Source: Sedimentitalea nanhaiensis DSM 24252
GTDB taxonomy: Bacteria > Pseudomonadota > Alphaproteobacteria > Rhodobacterales > Rhodobacteraceae
Length of the DNA: 64,000 bases
Direction of reading: 5' to 3'
NCBI RefSeq assembly: GCF_000473225.1
Contig: NZ_KI421509.1
Location: 1,975,597 to 2,039,596 of the forward strand
Part shown: piece by piece, positions 34,612 to 43,012 of the stretch
Position numbering within the stretch: the stretch's first letter is position 1
Layout: each line of letters opens with the position of its first letter
Translations under genes and position numbers: made by a program
The notes under the pieces: model-generated
Database searches by the model: none
What the model was told of the DNA's origin: nothing
The model's input: the letters and a program-made list of their open reading frames with translations, nothing else

Positions 34612-36192
34612 ATGGCAGATTTGAAAGTCGAAGGCGCCGAGTTAAAAAAACTGGTGAAGCTGGGAAAGAAACGAAGCCTGGGGTTCGGGTTTTGCCCTGG
34701 TGCCAAAAACGAACATACCTTGCTGATCGATCGCCGCAAAAGCCCGGCAATGCTGGGCAAACTGGCACGCCAGGAGGGCAGCAGTCCGAAAGTTGCTTTT
34801 GGCACCTTCGAGGTCAAGGGCCGGACCATGGAGATGACCTGTGAACGCACAGTTCCGCAGATGGCAAAGGTTCTCAAAAAATACCTGAAAACCCAGAAAA
34901 CTTTAGTCAACGTTGTGATTTTGGACGCGGACGGCAACACCGTCGACAGTGACGTCGAAGATCTGCCCGCCGACCCCACGATGGAGGATGAAGACAACGA
35001 TCTCGACGTGGCCGCCGAAGCCGCGCCCGAAACAACCGAAGCTGAAAATGCCCCCGCAGACCCGGCCGCCGAGCCCACTGCCGAGGACGCTCCGGCAGGC
35101 GATCCCGCGGCGCTCGCCGCGCGCCTCAAGGCGTTGCAGCCCGCGATTGCCTCCGCCGAAGCGGCAACGGCGGACAAGCTGAAAAGGGTTATGGCCGCCG
35201 CTGTCGGACAAATCAAATCGGCGGCGCTGGAGCAGGCAGATCAGACCATAACCGCATTGGAAAATGCCATTGCCAAACTGGGCGCTCCGGCTCCGGCTCC
35301 GGCAGTCGAGGAAACGCCGCCCGCCGGAACAGAACCCGATATGCGGGCGCTTGTGGCGCGTGCGGGTGCCCTAAAGACCGCACTGGCCGATGTGGCCGCC
35401 CCGGCCAAGGACAAGCTGATGACGGCACTGTCGTCTGCGGCACAACAGATCAAGGATCGTAACCTTGAAGCAGCGGATACGATGCTGGGCAGGATCGAAG
35501 CCGCGCTCAACAAGGTGATGGCCGCCGAACCAACCGCCGCGGCCACCGGCCCGACCGCCGATGACGATGCCGCCAAATGGCTGGCCGCAGAGGCCCGTCT
35601 GCAACCAGCCGTGGACAAGGCGATACAGGACAAACGCGGCGATCTGGGCGCGATCAACATGAACTTCAACGCCGCCAAGGATTACGCCAAAACCGGCAAT
35701 TTCGCCGGTGCGTTGCATGCTGCGGGCAAGACCGCCGAACTGCTGAAACAGGCTGCCAGCGCGGAAACAACGGCCGCAGCGCAAGAAGCCGCAGACTCGG
35801 TGATGGAGGGGCTGGTTGCCCTGCGCACTGCCTGGATCGAAACCCGGCTGGGCATGCGCAAGGAAATCGAGAACCTGAAATCGGAAATCGACAAGGTCAC
35901 GGCCAATATCGAAGGCCTTGAGGACGTGCCATCCAAATCAGGCGTGCTGTTCGAGTATCTCAATGACATCGACAAGGATCTCGAAGAGACCCTGGACAGG
36001 ATGACCCAGGCCGCGGATGCTGATAGCCGCGACAAACTGAAATCCGATGCCCGCCAGATCATCACCACCTACAAAGGCGTTCTGGATACCGACTTTTTCA
36101 AGGCCGTGGACGATAACGGCTTCATCAAGACCAACATCCGCAGCTCGGCTCTGGCGTCACTGGACAAGGTCGACGCCGCCTTGGGCTCGTGA
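34612..36192 (+). CDS. Helical-repeat protein of unknown function, divergent from tssA
   Basis: This 526-residue protein has no signal peptide. Residues 1-110 form a lysine-rich domain (AELKKLVKLGKKRSLGFGF, LLIDRRKSPAMLGKLARQ). A Pro/Ala/Glu-rich acidic linker spans 112-165. Two related helical repeats follow at 166-222 and 244-300 (shared LxARxxALxxAxA, DKLxxxxxxAxxQIKxxxLExAD), with a looser third at 320-382, then a coiled coil near 412-436 and a helical end. It lies 173 bases from tssA in the opposite direction. I do not recognise a catalytic motif. It could be a T6SS effector, an adaptor or a structural accessory. The chosen ATG has GGAG 11 bases upstream. Confidence 0.88.
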   Translation: MADLKVEGAELKKLVKLGKKRSLGFGFCPGAKNEHTLLIDRRKSPAMLGKLARQEGSSPKVAFGTFEVKGRTMEMTCERTVPQMAKVLKKYLKTQKTLVNVVILDADGNTVDSDVEDLPADPTMEDEDNDLDVAAEAAPETTEAENAPADPAAEPTAEDAPAGDPAALAARLKALQPAIASAEAATADKLKRVMAAAVGQIKSAALEQADQTITALENAIAKLGAPAPAPAVEETPPAGTEPDMRALVARAGALKTALADVAAPAKDKLMTALSSAAQQIKDRNLEAADTMLGRIEAALNKVMAAEPTAAATGPTADDDAAKWLAAEARLQPAVDKAIQDKRGDLGAINMNFNAAKDYAKTGNFAGALHAAGKTAELLKQAASAETTAAAQEAADSVMEGLVALRTAWIETRLGMRKEIENLKSEIDKVTANIEGLEDVPSKSGVLFEYLNDIDKDLEETLDRMTQAADADSRDKLKSDARQIITTYKGVLDTDFFKAVDDNGFIKTNIRSSALASLDKVDAALGS

Positions 36193-36254
36193 CGGAACGG
36201 GATGAACTGCCATCGCGCCAGATCGCAGCTGGTGTTGGGGGCATTGGTGGATAA

Positions 36255-36445
36255 GAGGAGCGTTCCGATGGGATCGGCGGTTTGGGGATCGATCCGGGCC
36301 AGACCGTTTGCAGCCTTGCGGGGCTGGCTGCGACGGGAGCGGCTGTGTGTCGCAAACGCATTCGGCGATACCTGTTGTCGGGCTGTGCGGAGGAGATGTA
36401 GCGATGGAAGCCTGCAGCGGTGCGCCTCGCATTGGATCGTTCTGT
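36255..36445 (+). pseudogene. IS110-family transposase N-terminal remnant (frameshifted)
   Basis: The frame from 36255 reads GIGGLGIDPGQTVCSLAGL, then ATGAAVCRKRIRRYLL, and stops at 36401. An adjacent frame continues with DVAMEACSGAPRIGSF. Together they follow the IS110 DEDD transposase N terminus (GIDLGKTVCSL...AMEACCGAHHLGR pattern). Only the first third is left and the frame is broken. Recognised from memory of the family. The remaining bases to 36646 show nothing I can identify. Confidence 0.6.
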
Positions 36446-36646
36446 GACCGAACGCCGCTCACAACGCAATGGGCTGACAAGACACAGCACGCACGAGGTC
36501 CCATTCTGGTCAGGGCCTGCCGAACCGCTCCGTTGAAAGGCCGAATACATGAAAGCAGGGTCAAAGGATCATCGACAAAATGCTTGCAGGGAAAGGCAGT
36601 TCAGACATGTCTCCCCTTTTATTGACGCACCAGACCGGAGACCGAC

Positions 36647-37081
36647 ATGACCACCAAGACCCATTTGATAGCCGCATTTGCGCTTGTTATCCCACTCACG
36701 CTCGCTCCGGTGGCGGCGTCGGCTGACCCGGGGCGATTGACAGTCGAGTTGAACAAGTTTGAGGAAATCGACAGCGGGGGATGCCGGGCCTTCTTTCTGT
36801 TTCGCAATCAGACCGATACCAGCTTTGAAGGCTTTGAGATGTCCTTGGCGATACTGGACGGAAATGGGGTCATCGACCGCCTGTTGTCGATCGACGCAGC
36901 TCCATTGCCGGTGGCCCGCACGACGCTGAAACTGTTCGAAATTCCCGATACGACTTGTGCCAATATCTCCGAAATCCTGCTGCACGAAGTGTCTTCGTGC
37001 AAACCGCAGAACGAGGACGAAATCGACTGTTTCCCAATTCTTGACCTGAACAGCAGGGCCGCTGCTGCGCTGGTCAAATAG
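36647..37081 (+). CDS. Small secreted protein of unknown function
   Basis: This 144-residue protein has a clear Sec signal peptide (MTTKTHLIAAFALVIPLTLA..., likely cleaved after AASA). The mature part is a beta-rich domain (FEEIDSGGCRAFFLFRNQT) with five cysteines, which could form disulfides in the periplasm. Similar small proteins before ExbB/ExbD genes are known to me only as uncharacterised. Its stop codon directly touches the ATG of the ExbB-like gene, so they form an operon. Confidence 0.85.
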   Translation: MTTKTHLIAAFALVIPLTLAPVAASADPGRLTVELNKFEEIDSGGCRAFFLFRNQTDTSFEGFEMSLAILDGNGVIDRLLSIDAAPLPVARTTLKLFEIPDTTCANISEILLHEVSSCKPQNEDEIDCFPILDLNSRAAAALVK

Positions 37082-37708
37082 ATGATGCCGACCACTTTTG
37101 CAGGCCTTGGGGCGGGCGGGCCGATCATGGCGCTGCTGGCGGTTTTGTCGCTGCTGTCCTGGGCGCTCATCGTCATCAAGATCCTGCAACTCTGGCACAG
37201 CCGGTCCGGAGTTGCGCGCCGCACACAGGCCTTTGAGCAATGGGCTGAAGGCGACAAGCACGCGGCCAAAGCCACGCTGGAGCATGGAAAATCTCCGGCA
37301 GACCGGATCACGGTCTATGCCATGCAGGCCCTGACCAAAGGTATTAAAGGGCCGGCGCTTGAGGCGGAGCTGACCCGTCTCGGCAACGACGAACTGGCAC
37401 GGATGAACGGCATGATCCGGATGCTGGAAGTGATCGCCATGATTTCTCCGCTGCTGGGATTGCTGGGGACCGTCCTGGGAATGATCCAGTCGTTCCAAGA
37501 GTTGGAACTGGCCGAGGGTGCGGCAAATGCCTCGGTATTGGCGGGCGGTATCTGGCAGGCCTTGCTGACGACGGCAGCCGGGCTGTTGGTGGCGATTCCG
37601 GCGGCGGTGGGTGCGGGCCTGATGTCGGCGCGAATCGAAAGTGCGGCGCAGATGATCGAAAGCGCGGTGGGCCGGTTACTGCTGATCGAGGACCACCCAG
37701 AGCTTTGA
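37082..37708 (+). CDS. MotA/TolQ/ExbB proton channel family protein
   Basis: This 208-residue membrane protein has three membrane spans (about 14-36, 121-139 and 158-180) separated by a cytoplasmic loop, with the conserved SPLLGLLGTVLGMIQSF and GIWQALLTTAAGLLVAIPA segments of TolQ/ExbB. It should form the pentameric stator around ExbD dimers and use the proton gradient. It starts directly after the secreted protein gene and is followed by two ExbD-type genes and a TonB-like gene. Confidence 0.93.
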   Translation: MMPTTFAGLGAGGPIMALLAVLSLLSWALIVIKILQLWHSRSGVARRTQAFEQWAEGDKHAAKATLEHGKSPADRITVYAMQALTKGIKGPALEAELTRLGNDELARMNGMIRMLEVIAMISPLLGLLGTVLGMIQSFQELELAEGAANASVLAGGIWQALLTTAAGLLVAIPAAVGAGLMSARIESAAQMIESAVGRLLLIEDHPEL

Positions 37709-37728
37709 TGTAAGGGGGATTTGGCCCC

Positions 37729-38151
37729 ATGGCCAGCAGCGTGAAACTCGGCAGACCACGGCGATCCGGACCGCTGATTTCGCTGGTGCCGATGATCGAT
37801 GTGATGCTGATTCTGCTGGTGTTCTTTATGGTCACATCTACCTATCTGAACCTCGACATGATTCCCGCCATGCGTCAGCAGGAACGGGCCGGCGGATCCG
37901 GCTTGGCCTCTGGCGGCACAGTGCTGATACGGCTGGCCGCCGACGGCGTGCCAGTAACCCAGGGCCGCGCCCTGAGCCACGACAGCCTTTCGGCCTTGTT
38001 GACTGAACGGTTGGCAGACGATCCGCTGACACAGGTGCTGGTCCTGCCCTCGGGCGCGGCGACAACTCAGGCGTTGATCACCGTCATGGATACCGCAACG
38101 CGCGCCGGGGCGGTCCGGCTGCGGGTAATCCGGCTGGAGGCGCAGCCGTGA
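37729..38151 (+). CDS. ExbD/TolR family protein (first copy)
   Basis: This 140-residue protein has a short cytoplasmic N terminus, one membrane span with the proton-carrying aspartate (D24 in LVPMIDVMLILLVFFM), and a periplasmic domain. It overlaps the next ExbD gene by four bases (GTGA). With the ExbB protein it should form a proton-driven motor. Confidence 0.93.
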   Translation: MASSVKLGRPRRSGPLISLVPMIDVMLILLVFFMVTSTYLNLDMIPAMRQQERAGGSGLASGGTVLIRLAADGVPVTQGRALSHDSLSALLTERLADDPLTQVLVLPSGAATTQALITVMDTATRAGAVRLRVIRLEAQP

Positions 38152-38555
38152 AATTGGATCGCCCGACCCGCGCGCAACATTCGGAAACCATCATCGCGCT
38201 GATCGACGTGGTATTTTTTCTACTGGTGTTCTTCATGCTGATCGGGCGCATGGACGCAACCGCTCCGTTCGACGTTGACCCACCGTTTGCCATCACGGGC
38301 CGCGATATGCCGGCGGGCGGAGCAACGCTGGCTGTATCCAGGGACGGGACATTGGCGTTGGACGGAACCACCATCGCGCGCACCGAACTTGACACGGCGC
38401 TGGCCCGGGCCTTGGCGCAGGACAGCGATCTGCGCCTGCGCGTCAACGCCCATCGCGACGCCGAACTGCGGCATGTGCTTCCGCTGGTTGCGATCGCCGA
38501 AGCCGCAGGCATCAAGGACATGGTTCTGGTTGTCACACCTGCGAGTCAGCCATGA
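38148..38555 (+). CDS. ExbD/TolR family protein (second copy)
   Basis: This 135-residue protein is a second, divergent ExbD: D20 lies in IALIDVVFFLLVFFM, followed by a periplasmic domain ending KDMVLVVTPASQ. It starts with GTG overlapping the stop of the first copy and overlaps the next gene by four bases. Two different ExbD subunits with one ExbB suggest a heterodimeric motor, as in some gliding and transport machines. Confidence 0.93.
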   Translation: MKLDRPTRAQHSETIIALIDVVFFLLVFFMLIGRMDATAPFDVDPPFAITGRDMPAGGATLAVSRDGTLALDGTTIARTELDTALARALAQDSDLRLRVNAHRDAELRHVLPLVAIAEAAGIKDMVLVVTPASQP

Positions 38556-40144
38556 CCGGTCGTGCGGCGATCTGGGTTGCGGGGGCCGGTGGGTCTGTGT
38601 TCGCCCATGCGATGATGTTGGGCATCTTGTCAGCAACATTGCGCCCCGAACCGGTGCAGCAACAGCAGATGCCCGCCAGCGCCCTGGACGTTCAGGCCTA
38701 TCGGCTGGACCGCGCAACGGCACCCGAACGGCCGATCGATTCCGAGGTCGCCAGGCGCTCTGCGACCGAGACGACGGCCATGGCTTCGGGGGCCATTGCA
38801 CAATCGCGCGCGCGCGCCACCCCGGTCGATGCCGCAGCGGCGCATCCGTTGAGCGCGCCTGTCGAGCCTGCGCGCGAGGTCGGGCAGGTGGTCGGCAATT
38901 TGGCCGATATAGGCGTGATGGCGACACAATCGGCGCGTCTCTCCACAGTCCGTCCGGCCCCTCTGATGCCCGGTGACAGTGCCGGGACCAAGCTGAGCGA
39001 GGCGGAGGCGACCCGCGATTCACTGGCTTCACGTCCGGCCAGGCCCGAACCTATTGGGTTGGCTTCGGCTCCATCGATGACACTGCCACCGCGCAGCCCC
39101 GCCGGGGCCGCGACGCTCGCCGCCATGCGGCAGAAAACTGACCCCTTGCCCTCTGCATCACCGAATTCCGCGCCCCTTGCATCGGCGACTGCCGTCGCAC
39201 CAGCGGTCCCCGCCCAAGGCCTTGATACCGCGCCCGCCGCCCAAGCCATACCTGCAACCCAATCGGCCGCGCCCGCAGCCACCGTATCTCAGGCCGCCGC
39301 CGAAATGCAGCATCAGCCCAAGCGGTTGAAAGCGGCGTTGGCCTTTGCGGGTGGCGGGGACGGTGACATCGACCCGGTTTCGCTGGCCGCCTTCCAGAGC
39401 TTTGTGCGGCCCGGTGATGTTGGCGGATCGGCTGATGGATTGCGCGACGGCGTCTCCGCCCTGCTGGCGCAGGTCCCCTGTGCACGGCTGCAGGTGGGGT
39501 TTGACCCCGACAGTGCGACCTTGCAGGTCAACGGACATGTGCCCGAAGCCGATCTTCGCGCGCCGGTGTTGGCGGCGCTACAGGCCAAGATGGGAGCGGA
39601 TATAACCATCTCGGACAAGATCCTGATCCTGCCACGCCCACAATGCGGGGCGTTGACGGGGATTGCAAAGGTTGGGTTGCCGCAATCGACGGACCAGATC
39701 ACCAACCCCCTTTTGATTGGCGCAGACACTCACACGCGAGTGTTGGACTTCGTGGCGGATGATCGGTTGTTCTTTGACCTGACGGCTCCAGATTACGACG
39801 CCTATATCTATGTCGATTATTTTGATGCCGGCGGCAACGTTCTGCACCTCGTGCCGAACGACAGGACCCCTCTGCGGCTGGTGGCGGCTGAAACCGCGTT
39901 TCGCGTCGGTGCCAGCGCCCCCGAAGACGAAGGGCTGCAAATCTTCATCGGGCCGCCATACGGACAAGAGATCGCAGTGGCCTTTGCGGCATCGGCACCC
40001 ATGTATTACGGTTTGCGCCCGCTGCAAGAGCCGACGGTCGCATACCTGGAATGGCTGAGGACCCGCGTCGCAAAAGCGCGCGATACCAATCCGGACTTCA
40101 AGGGCGAATGGGTCTATTTCTTTGTCACGACGGCAGAGAGATAA
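38552..40144 (+). CDS. TonB/TolA-like periplasmic protein with DUF4384-like C terminus
   Basis: This 530-residue protein has one N-terminal membrane span (about 8-30), a long Ala/Pro-rich linker (31-255) and a C-terminal periplasmic region (270-530). The layout is that of TonB or TolA, the lever moved by ExbB/ExbD. Instead of a TonB domain it has a BON-like segment (about 302-378, with C310 and C365) and a DUF4384-like domain (about 398-490: RLFFDLTAPDYDAYIYVDYF, in part; GNVLHLVPNDRTP). The same order is seen in the periplasmic part of the T6SS kinase at 3988-6153 (CGALALPGATSVGF, GNVFHLLPN). It overlaps the second ExbD gene by four bases and converges on the caspase gene. Confidence 0.85.
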   Translation: MTGRAAIWVAGAGGSVFAHAMMLGILSATLRPEPVQQQQMPASALDVQAYRLDRATAPERPIDSEVARRSATETTAMASGAIAQSRARATPVDAAAAHPLSAPVEPAREVGQVVGNLADIGVMATQSARLSTVRPAPLMPGDSAGTKLSEAEATRDSLASRPARPEPIGLASAPSMTLPPRSPAGAATLAAMRQKTDPLPSASPNSAPLASATAVAPAVPAQGLDTAPAAQAIPATQSAAPAATVSQAAAEMQHQPKRLKAALAFAGGGDGDIDPVSLAAFQSFVRPGDVGGSADGLRDGVSALLAQVPCARLQVGFDPDSATLQVNGHVPEADLRAPVLAALQAKMGADITISDKILILPRPQCGALTGIAKVGLPQSTDQITNPLLIGADTHTRVLDFVADDRLFFDLTAPDYDAYIYVDYFDAGGNVLHLVPNDRTPLRLVAAETAFRVGASAPEDEGLQIFIGPPYGQEIAVAFAASAPMYYGLRPLQEPTVAYLEWLRTRVAKARDTNPDFKGEWVYFFVTTAER

Positions 40145-40153
40145 AACCGTCGG

Positions 40154-41623
40154 TCACTTGCATCCACCAGCGGCCCATGCCTTGAGATTGCGCTTGAGAA
40201 CGCCACCGAACGGATGTTTCTTGTCCAGCGAGCGTTGCATGTTCAGGCTTAGATACGAGTTCGCCTGCGTGCACAGGCGATCCTGGGTCCACTGGTGACA
40301 ATTGGAACAGGTCTTGTCCTTCCAATAAGCCTCAGGCAGGCCCTCGATCGGCGGATAGAGCGGCGAGCTTGCAATCAACTCGGAAATCGAGCGCCCCGAT
40401 ATGGCAGCAAGGTCCGATTGGAGCGCAGACCCGAAGGTCACGGAACCGGGTTCTGCGGATGGCTCAGGTTCCTGGTTTGCCGTCACAGCCGGTTCGGGCG
40501 TCACGCCCTGGCCCACTGGATCATGCCCCTCTTTCTTACGCAAAGCGACGAGTTCCTGATTGGCGAATTCGGCAAAGATACCCTCTGGGAAGGCATCCAG
40601 ATAGGACTGATAGCCCTGGAGGCTTGCAGCCGCCTGCGCCGCCTCGAACATCTTCTGTTCCGTCTCGGACGGCCCGGCGGCGACCGGGGCCGGTTTGGGC
40701 GGTGCTGGATCGGTCAGTTCCCGTTCCATCAGGACAGCCAGAAGCTTGCGCGCGTCCGGGGCATATTTGCCCTCCGAATAGCCGCGCAGAAACAACATGA
40801 TCTGCACCGGATCGCCCGACGCCTGAACCGAATTCCACAGTTGCAGTTCCTGCAACTCTTCCGAACTCATCGGCTCTTCCTCGGCAAAAACGAAATCGTT
40901 GGTCAGCGAAGACGCGTCCCACGGGGTCTGCTTACCGCTGGTCTGCTCGATCACCTCGACGCGGACCTTCTTGAACATCTGTTCGATCCGCAGGCCCGGT
41001 GTCGACATCTGCTGGGCCAGCGCGCGGGTGAAGGGGCTGTTGCCGTCCAGCCCGTCCAGCGCCACACCGCCCGGTGCCGTGGCATAGGCCAGAAAAGTGC
41101 CGGTCGGCGCCTGCATCTCGGCCAGACCGTTGTCATTGAATTCGGGGATGTCGCTGAACGGATTGTTGCGGCAGGCATCCAGGATCACGATATTTGTCTT
41201 GTTGCGCGCCGAAAACATCTGACGCAATACCGACTGGGCCTCGACGGCGACCAGGTCGAGATCGGCGGCATCGTTCAGCGCAACATCGACCGGCAACAGA
41301 TAGTTGGTGCCATAAGACTGCACCCCGTGCCCGGCATAATAAAACAGACCTGTGGCATCCGAACCCGCGTTGCGCAAATCGCGACCGAACCGGGCGATGC
41401 CACGTTTCATTTCGGTCTGATTGCTGTCCAGCAACAACGTGACCTGAAAATCCAGCCTTTCAAGCGTTTCGGCAATCAGACGCGCATCATAGGATGGGTT
41501 GTCCAGCGGCGTCACCGTGCCATAGGCCGAGTTTCCGACCACGAGGGCCAAGCGATCCTGTGCCGCAAGCGGCGTCGCAAACACCGTCAGAAGAAGGCAG
41601 AAAAGTCTTAGGGCTGTGCGCAC
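40154..41623 (-). CDS. Secreted caspase-like (C14) protein with C-terminal CXXCH motif
   Basis: This protein of about 489 residues has a signal peptide (ending ATPLAAQ) and a caspase fold: catalytic His in FYYAGHGVQ (about H99) and Cys in VILDACRNNPF (about C151), so the His-Cys dyad is intact. A linker follows, then a C-terminal region of about 60 residues with TCSNCHQW (C439-x-x-C-H443), the covalent haem c attachment pattern, and two more cysteines. In the periplasm this could bind haem or zinc. A GTG start at 41623 has AGGA seven bases upstream; a TTG at 41629 is possible. It converges with the TonB-like gene and diverges from the YceI/OmpA gene. Confidence 0.88.
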   Translation of the reverse strand: MRTALRLFCLLLTVFATPLAAQDRLALVVGNSAYGTVTPLDNPSYDARLIAETLERLDFQVTLLLDSNQTEMKRGIARFGRDLRNAGSDATGLFYYAGHGVQSYGTNYLLPVDVALNDAADLDLVAVEAQSVLRQMFSARNKTNIVILDACRNNPFSDIPEFNDNGLAEMQAPTGTFLAYATAPGGVALDGLDGNSPFTRALAQQMSTPGLRIEQMFKKVRVEVIEQTSGKQTPWDASSLTNDFVFAEEEPMSSEELQELQLWNSVQASGDPVQIMLFLRGYSEGKYAPDARKLLAVLMERELTDPAPPKPAPVAAGPSETEQKMFEAAQAAASLQGYQSYLDAFPEGIFAEFANQELVALRKKEGHDPVGQGVTPEPAVTANQEPEPSAEPGSVTFGSALQSDLAAISGRSISELIASSPLYPPIEGLPEAYWKDKTCSNCHQWTQDRLCTQANSYLSLNMQRSLDKKHPFGGVLKRNLKAWAAGGCK

Positions 41624-41712
41624 TGGCAATTCCTGTGTTCCTGTTCCTGCGCCCAGATGTCCGGGGCTTGACCAAGTTGTAGCCGAGTATCAGGTGTTCC
41701 GTGCATGCTGCA

Positions 41713-41734
41713 TGTATTGCGTATTTTCAATACA
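41713..41734. promoter_or_regulatory. Inverted repeat between divergent caspase and YceI/OmpA genes
   Basis: TGTATTG (41713-41719) and CAATACA (41728-41734) form a perfect 7-bp inverted repeat with an 8-base spacer in an AT-rich divergent intergenic region of about 220 bases. It could be an operator for a dimeric regulator that controls both genes. No regulator is known. Confidence 0.4.
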
Positions 41735-41842
41735 ACTATCGCTTTTCTTCTTCATGGGTGCAAGTTTCCTGTTACTGTGATCAAATGGTGCCAGCCATTT
41801 GTGTAGAAATCCTTTTTGTCGCTAAAAAATGCAAGGACTGAC

Positions 41843-42919
41843 ATGATGACCATTTTTGCGCGCCGGGCGCTGCTGTCGCTTATTCTTAGCTTCTGGACCC
41901 TGCTCGCGGTCAGTCTTGGCGCTCAGGCCCAAAGTGCGGACCCGTTCGAGAACGGCTGGGTTCTGGATTCCCAAGCCTCGGAATTGCGGTTCATGTCGAT
42001 CAAGAAAGGCAACCTGGCTGAAACCAACAAGTTCGCGACCATCAGCGGGCTGATCACCCAGGACGGCAAGGCCCAGATCCGGGTTCTGATGGACTCGGTC
42101 GATACCAAGGTCGACCTGCGCAACGTGCGGATGCGGTTCCTGTTCTTTGAGACCTTCCTGCATCCGGAAACCACCATCACCGTACAGCTGGACCCCGCGC
42201 TGCTGACTGATCTGCATGCCACCCGTCGCAAGATGATCGACGTTGAATACACCGTTGCGTTGCATGGCGTGACCGTCACCAAAACCGCAGAGGTGGCGGT
42301 GACCCTGATCAGCAACGACCGGGTGGCGGTATCCACGACCACCCCGATCGCCGTGACGCTGGCCGAACACAATCTGGAAGAAGGCCGCACAAAGCTGCAA
42401 GAGGCAGCCAATGTCGATATCGCTCCGCTGGGTGTGGTCAGTTTCGACTTCGTATTCGACCGCGCCAGCCCCGGCACCCCGCCGGACACCGCCGTTCTGA
42501 CGAACGCGGTCGCGCCGGGCTCCGCCGCGCTGGAAACCAGGGGTAATCTGGACCGCGAAGCCTGTGTGGGCCGGTTCGAGATCCTGTCGCGCACCGGCAA
42601 TATCTATTTCAGAACGGGCAGTGCCCGGCTGGACGGGAAAAGCACACCGCTGCTCGACAACCTTCATGACATCGTCAACCGCTGCCCGGACCTGAACATC
42701 GAAATCAGCGGCCATACGGATTCCGACGGAAGCAATGCAGCCAACCAGAGCCTCAGCGAACGGCGTGCCGCTTCGGTCGCGTCATATCTGCAATCCAAGG
42801 GCGTTCCCGCGAGCCGCATGGCGGTCGTCGGCTATGGCGAAGCCCGTCCCCTGGTGGACAACACCACCGCGCAGAACAAGGCCAGGAATCGGCGTATCGA
42901 GTTTTCCGTCATCAACTGA
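41843..42919 (+). CDS. YceI-like domain fused to OmpA domain, secreted
   Basis: This protein of about 358 residues has a signal peptide (ending LGAQAQ), a YceI-like lipocalin-type domain (about 35-200: GWVLDSQASELRFMSIKKG, KQATFSG-like pattern here as NKFATISGLI, RFLFFETFLHPE), and an OmpA peptidoglycan-binding domain (about 240-357: IYFRTGSARLD, ISGHTDSDGSNAANQ, LSERRAASV, KARNRRIEFSV). It should bind peptidoglycan and a lipid-like ligand in the periplasm. AAGGACTGAC precedes the ATG pair at 41843 and 41846. It is divergent from the caspase gene. Confidence 0.85.
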   Translation: MMTIFARRALLSLILSFWTLLAVSLGAQAQSADPFENGWVLDSQASELRFMSIKKGNLAETNKFATISGLITQDGKAQIRVLMDSVDTKVDLRNVRMRFLFFETFLHPETTITVQLDPALLTDLHATRRKMIDVEYTVALHGVTVTKTAEVAVTLISNDRVAVSTTTPIAVTLAEHNLEEGRTKLQEAANVDIAPLGVVSFDFVFDRASPGTPPDTAVLTNAVAPGSAALETRGNLDREACVGRFEILSRTGNIYFRTGSARLDGKSTPLLDNLHDIVNRCPDLNIEISGHTDSDGSNAANQSLSERRAASVASYLQSKGVPASRMAVVGYGEARPLVDNTTAQNKARNRRIEFSVIN

Positions 42920-42944
42920 GCGGACAGTTCACTCATCACCACAC

Positions 42945-42971
42945 CGCCCGGCTGCACATCGCAGCCGGGCG
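42945..42971 (+). terminator. Hairpin after the YceI/OmpA gene
   Basis: CGCCCGGCTGC and GCAGCCGGGCG form a perfect 11-bp stem with loop ACATC, 25 bases after the stop codon. There is no T-run after it, so it may act through Rho or stabilise the message rather than terminate alone. Confidence 0.55.
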
Positions 42972-43012
42972 TTCGATGGCTCCCCCATACCTCTCTGAAC
43001 GGACGACTATCG

